Positions 61,887 to 64,000 of a stretch of 64,000 bases of DNA are shown here, piece by piece. The notes under the pieces were generated by a model. The model searched no databases. It had not been told where the DNA came from and saw nothing but the letters and a program-made list of their open reading frames with translations. Position 1 is the stretch's first letter. Each line of letters begins with the position of its first letter. Source of the stretch: Acidobacteriota bacterium (GTDB lineage: Bacteria; Acidobacteriota; Blastocatellia; Pyrinomonadales; Pyrinomonadaceae). The stretch lies in the NCBI GenBank assembly GCA_019639235.1, contig JAHBSG010000005.1, forward strand, positions 124,001 through 188,000, in the 5' to 3' direction. A program made the position numbers and the translations under genes.

Positions 61887-61990
61887 CCTTATAATTCGAA
61901 CTGAGTTATAGCCGTCAGGAGCAGGAGCCTACGGGACTCTAATGTTATCGCATCGTGGGCGAAAAGAAAAGCATTGTTTTACATTGTTTG

Positions 61991-62797
61991 TTACAGGTTC
62001 GGGCGATTTTCCGGAAGAAACGCAGCGATCCGCAGCGGGCCGCCGGAGCCGCCCTTGATCTTCATTGGGAACGCAAAAATGTGAAAGCCTTTTGCCGGAA
62101 GCCCGCTCATATCGCCGACGTTCTCAAATGCCGGTATGTTGTTCGTCATCAGCGCAACGTGGGCCTCGAAGGTCGTCGATTGCCCGCGGTCGATGCTTGC
62201 TGTGTCGATCCCGACAGCCTTGATCTTTCTATTCTCGACCAGCCACTTTGCGGCCGCGGGGTCGAGTCCCGGAAAATGAAGATCTTTGACGGCGCCCGGC
62301 CCCTTCTGATCTGTGCCGAGATAGGTCTTGAGATCAGGCCACCGTTTGGCAAAGCCGGTACTAAAGAGAATGATCGAGCCTTCACCGATCGTCCCGTTCG
62401 CCGATTCCCACGCCTTGATGTCATCGATCGATATCATATAGTCGCGGTCGGCTTCGGCCTTGGCGGCGACGTCGATCTTGACACCCGGCCCGATCAGTTC
62501 CTTGATCTCGATCTGGTCGGCGGTCTTCTTGCCCTCGGCAAAATGGATCGGCGAATCGAGGTGCGTGCCACCGTGCTCAGCACCAGAGAAATTGTATGCT
62601 GAATAGTAAAAGCCCTTGTCCGTCGTGCCCTCAGCAACGGTCGTCCGCTTGAAAGGCTCGGCTGTCACCCAATAGACGGTCTTCTCGTCAAAATCGTGCG
62701 TCAGGTCGAGCCACTGACCGGCAAACGGATCCGCTGCCGGCTTTCCGCAGCTTACTGCCAAAAGTAGTGCCGCCGCGGCAAGGTATGCTTTTTTCAT
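61991..62797 (-). CDS. Lipoprotein cyclase-family (kynurenine formamidase-like) hydrolase
   Basis: A 268-residue Cyclase (PF04199-type) protein with a lipoprotein signal (LLLAVSC, Cys17). The metal-binding signature HGGTHLDSPIHF (about 75-86) is complete and a downstream His/Glu pair is likely in EAHVALMTN (about 213). Cytoplasmic homologues hydrolyse N-formylkynurenine or isatin; an exported lipid-anchored version has no assigned substrate. It follows the S51 peptidase gene by 27 nt on the same strand, so co-transcription is likely. Confidence 0.85.
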   Translation of the reverse strand: MKKAYLAAAALLLAVSCGKPAADPFAGQWLDLTHDFDEKTVYWVTAEPFKRTTVAEGTTDKGFYYSAYNFSGAEHGGTHLDSPIHFAEGKKTADQIEIKELIGPGVKIDVAAKAEADRDYMISIDDIKAWESANGTIGEGSIILFSTGFAKRWPDLKTYLGTDQKGPGAVKDLHFPGLDPAAAKWLVENRKIKAVGIDTASIDRGQSTTFEAHVALMTNNIPAFENVGDMSGLPAKGFHIFAFPMKIKGGSGGPLRIAAFLPENRPNL

Positions 62798-62824
62798 CTC
62801 TTTATCCTCTCTTCGAAATCCCGT

Positions 62825-63655
62825 TCATCGGCCTGCGGGCCGCCTTTCGCGAAGGTCAAATCGCTCGCCTGATCTCAGAAAGCTGACGTGAAAAGGCTGC
62901 CGGCCGTTTCGCGAATGGACGAACATCACCTGCGTCTTTCCGACGACCTGCAGCCGGCGGTTGTCCTCGATCAGGACGGCCGTGTCCTCGTCGATGCCGA
63001 TCCCGAGCATTCGCGGATTCTCCATCACGAGTCCGAAGAGCCGGTTATGCCGCTGGCGTACAAGGAAATGCTGGTCGAATATCACATTCGGCACGAGCCC
63101 AAGGCCTTTCCTGAGACCGACCTTCTTTCCGTCCAGAAGTTTCAGGTCGGCGTCGCCGGTCATCATCGGGTCTGACATGACGGCCGCTCCGGCGCTCGTC
63201 CCGCCAAAGGGCGTACCTGCTGCGTATCTCGCTCGCAGGCTCATCAAGAGCGGCTCATCCGCAAGCACATCCATGATCCGGTTCTGGTCGCCACCGGAAA
63301 AGAAAACGCCGCTTGCATGCTCAAGCATTCGTATGAATTCCGCTCGCCCTTTCTCATCGAGCGGCCGCCGCGGAGCATCAAGAACATTTACGGCACCTGC
63401 CTCGGTGAATTGTTTCTTGAGCGATTCAAAGCTCTCGTCCGGAACTCCGCTTGCCCAGGTGATGACGAGTATCTTCGACCGCGGCCCGCCGCTCCACGCG
63501 ACGAATTGTTTCATCGCCTCCGCAGGCCGCTCGCCGCCGCCGATGACCAGCAGCCGCTGTTGCCCAAAGGCCGCAAGCGAGCAAAGGCACACGAGGGCCG
63601 CGGTCAGAAGCAGGCGGCCCTCAACAAAATTCTTCAATTGTCCCAGTGTTCTCAT
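62825..63655 (-). CDS. Exported S51-family (cyanophycinase-like) peptidase
   Basis: A 276-residue member of peptidase family S51 (dipeptidase E/cyanophycinase). It has a signal peptide (about 1-32, ending AAFGQ), GGGERP at 39-44, FFSGGDQNRI (118-127) and the nucleophile motif GGTSAGA with Ser154. The catalytic His is probably in DQHFLVRQRHNR. Cyanophycinase cleaves the Asp-Arg polymer to beta-Asp-Arg dipeptides; exported forms are known in heterotrophs. No cyanophycin synthetase is nearby, so the substrate is uncertain. It lies 12 nt after the SnoaL-like gene. Confidence 0.88.
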   Translation of the reverse strand: MRTLGQLKNFVEGRLLLTAALVCLCSLAAFGQQRLLVIGGGERPAEAMKQFVAWSGGPRSKILVITWASGVPDESFESLKKQFTEAGAVNVLDAPRRPLDEKGRAEFIRMLEHASGVFFSGGDQNRIMDVLADEPLLMSLRARYAAGTPFGGTSAGAAVMSDPMMTGDADLKLLDGKKVGLRKGLGLVPNVIFDQHFLVRQRHNRLFGLVMENPRMLGIGIDEDTAVLIEDNRRLQVVGKTQVMFVHSRNGRQPFHVSFLRSGERFDLRERRPAGR

Positions 63656-63667
63656 TATGTGAGGCAG

Positions 63668-64000
63668 TTATTTCTCCGTTCGGTTCGAGTGGGCAGCCAT
63701 CGCCAGCCAACGGCCGTTCGAGTTAACAAAAGTGATCGTGTAGTGAAGCACGAATGGCTCACCGGCGACGCCGTTATTTTCGACCTGCCGAGGCGAAACG
63801 CCGCGGACGATCGCGGTATCGCCAAACACCGCGGCCTCGATGTCGCGAAACTCGCGCTTGAGGTATTTCATCTTCCCCGAGACGTAGCGTTCGATGAATT
63901 CGTCGAGCGGCGTCTTGATGCCGGTGCTGTGCGTCCAGTTAAAGGCCGGATGCGCGAGTTGGCGAACCGCTTTCGCGTCACTTGCCGCAACCGCATCCTG
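63668..64000 (-). CDS. SnoaL/DUF4440-like protein, N-terminus beyond the window
   Basis: The C-terminal 110 residues of a protein that is truncated by the right edge; the frame is open to 64000. Sequence such as RQLAHPAFNWTHSTG, ERYVSGKMKY, then FGDTAIVRGVSP and YTITFVNSNGRWLAMAAHSN is typical of the NTF2-like DUF4440 fold (calcium/calmodulin kinase association-domain type). Such proteins often bind small hydrophobic ligands; no specific role can be given. It is the first visible gene of a minus-strand run with the S51 peptidase and cyclase lipoprotein. Confidence 0.8.
   Translation of the reverse strand, partial: QDAVAASDAKAVRQLAHPAFNWTHSTGIKTPLDEFIERYVSGKMKYLKREFRDIEAAVFGDTAIVRGVSPRQVENNGVAGEPFVLHYTITFVNSNGRWLAMAAHSNRTEK

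Overview
The window is about 64 kb of chromosome at roughly 57-58% GC, with tightly packed genes on both strands. It looks like a Gram-negative, heterotrophic soil or freshwater bacterium. The gene content points to Acidobacteriota, probably class Blastocatellia (Pyrinomonas-like). The hints are a Ser/Thr kinase fused to FlgO/TPR modules, CHRD plus FG-GAP exported proteins, DUF1800, a long Thermus-type isocitrate dehydrogenase, and an outer-membrane/lipid A gene block. This placement is inferred from gene families, not from a marker gene. I found no rRNA, tRNA, CRISPR array, phage or insertion sequence.

Layout. 1-4.1 kb: the cell-shape operon mreB-mreC-mreD-mrdA on the minus strand, with PBP2 cut by the left edge. 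4.3-7.8 kb: a minus-strand run of small enzymes (MBL hydrolase, SDR, HETGH membrane protein, alpha/beta hydrolase, GNAT). 8-13.5 kb: a Tat lipoprotein dioxygenase, DUF1015, a lipoprotein, pterin dehydratase, an unknown exported protein and icd. 13.5-20 kb: the FlgO/TPR kinase, a thioredoxin, a zinc ribbon, purE-purK and an S41 protease. 20-25.6 kb: fluoride channel, free-Met-R-sulfoxide reductase, TerC, FecR protein, CDF exporter and a LarA racemase.

25.6-38 kb is a signalling block. Two giant multi-PAS kinases flank a CheY/Rcp1-like regulator in one minus-strand operon. A sigma-54 enhancer-binding protein is divergent from them, followed by a REC/coiled-coil protein and a REC-GGDEF-EAL protein. 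I read good sigma-54 (-24/-12) promoters in front of both of those last two genes, so the NtrC-type activator probably drives its neighbours. Between them lies 650 bp without a convincing gene. It contains hairpins with GGA in the loops, which resembles a CsrB/RsmZ-type decoy RNA (speculative).

38-50 kb: exported proteins (DUF1800, SxxK serine hydrolase), a minus-strand operon of transporter, Uma2, rhomboid and methyltransferase, a second paralogous dicarboxylate symporter, a CHRD/FG-GAP protein and a GlcD-like oxidase. 50-58.3 kb: the envelope block clpC, bamA, ompH/skp, fabZ, a small membrane protein and lpxA, with no lpxD. 58.4-64 kb: DUF1232, pta, a membrane PAS-GGDEF cyclase, a cyclase-fold lipoprotein, a cyanophycinase-like S51 peptidase and a right-edge-truncated SnoaL-like protein.
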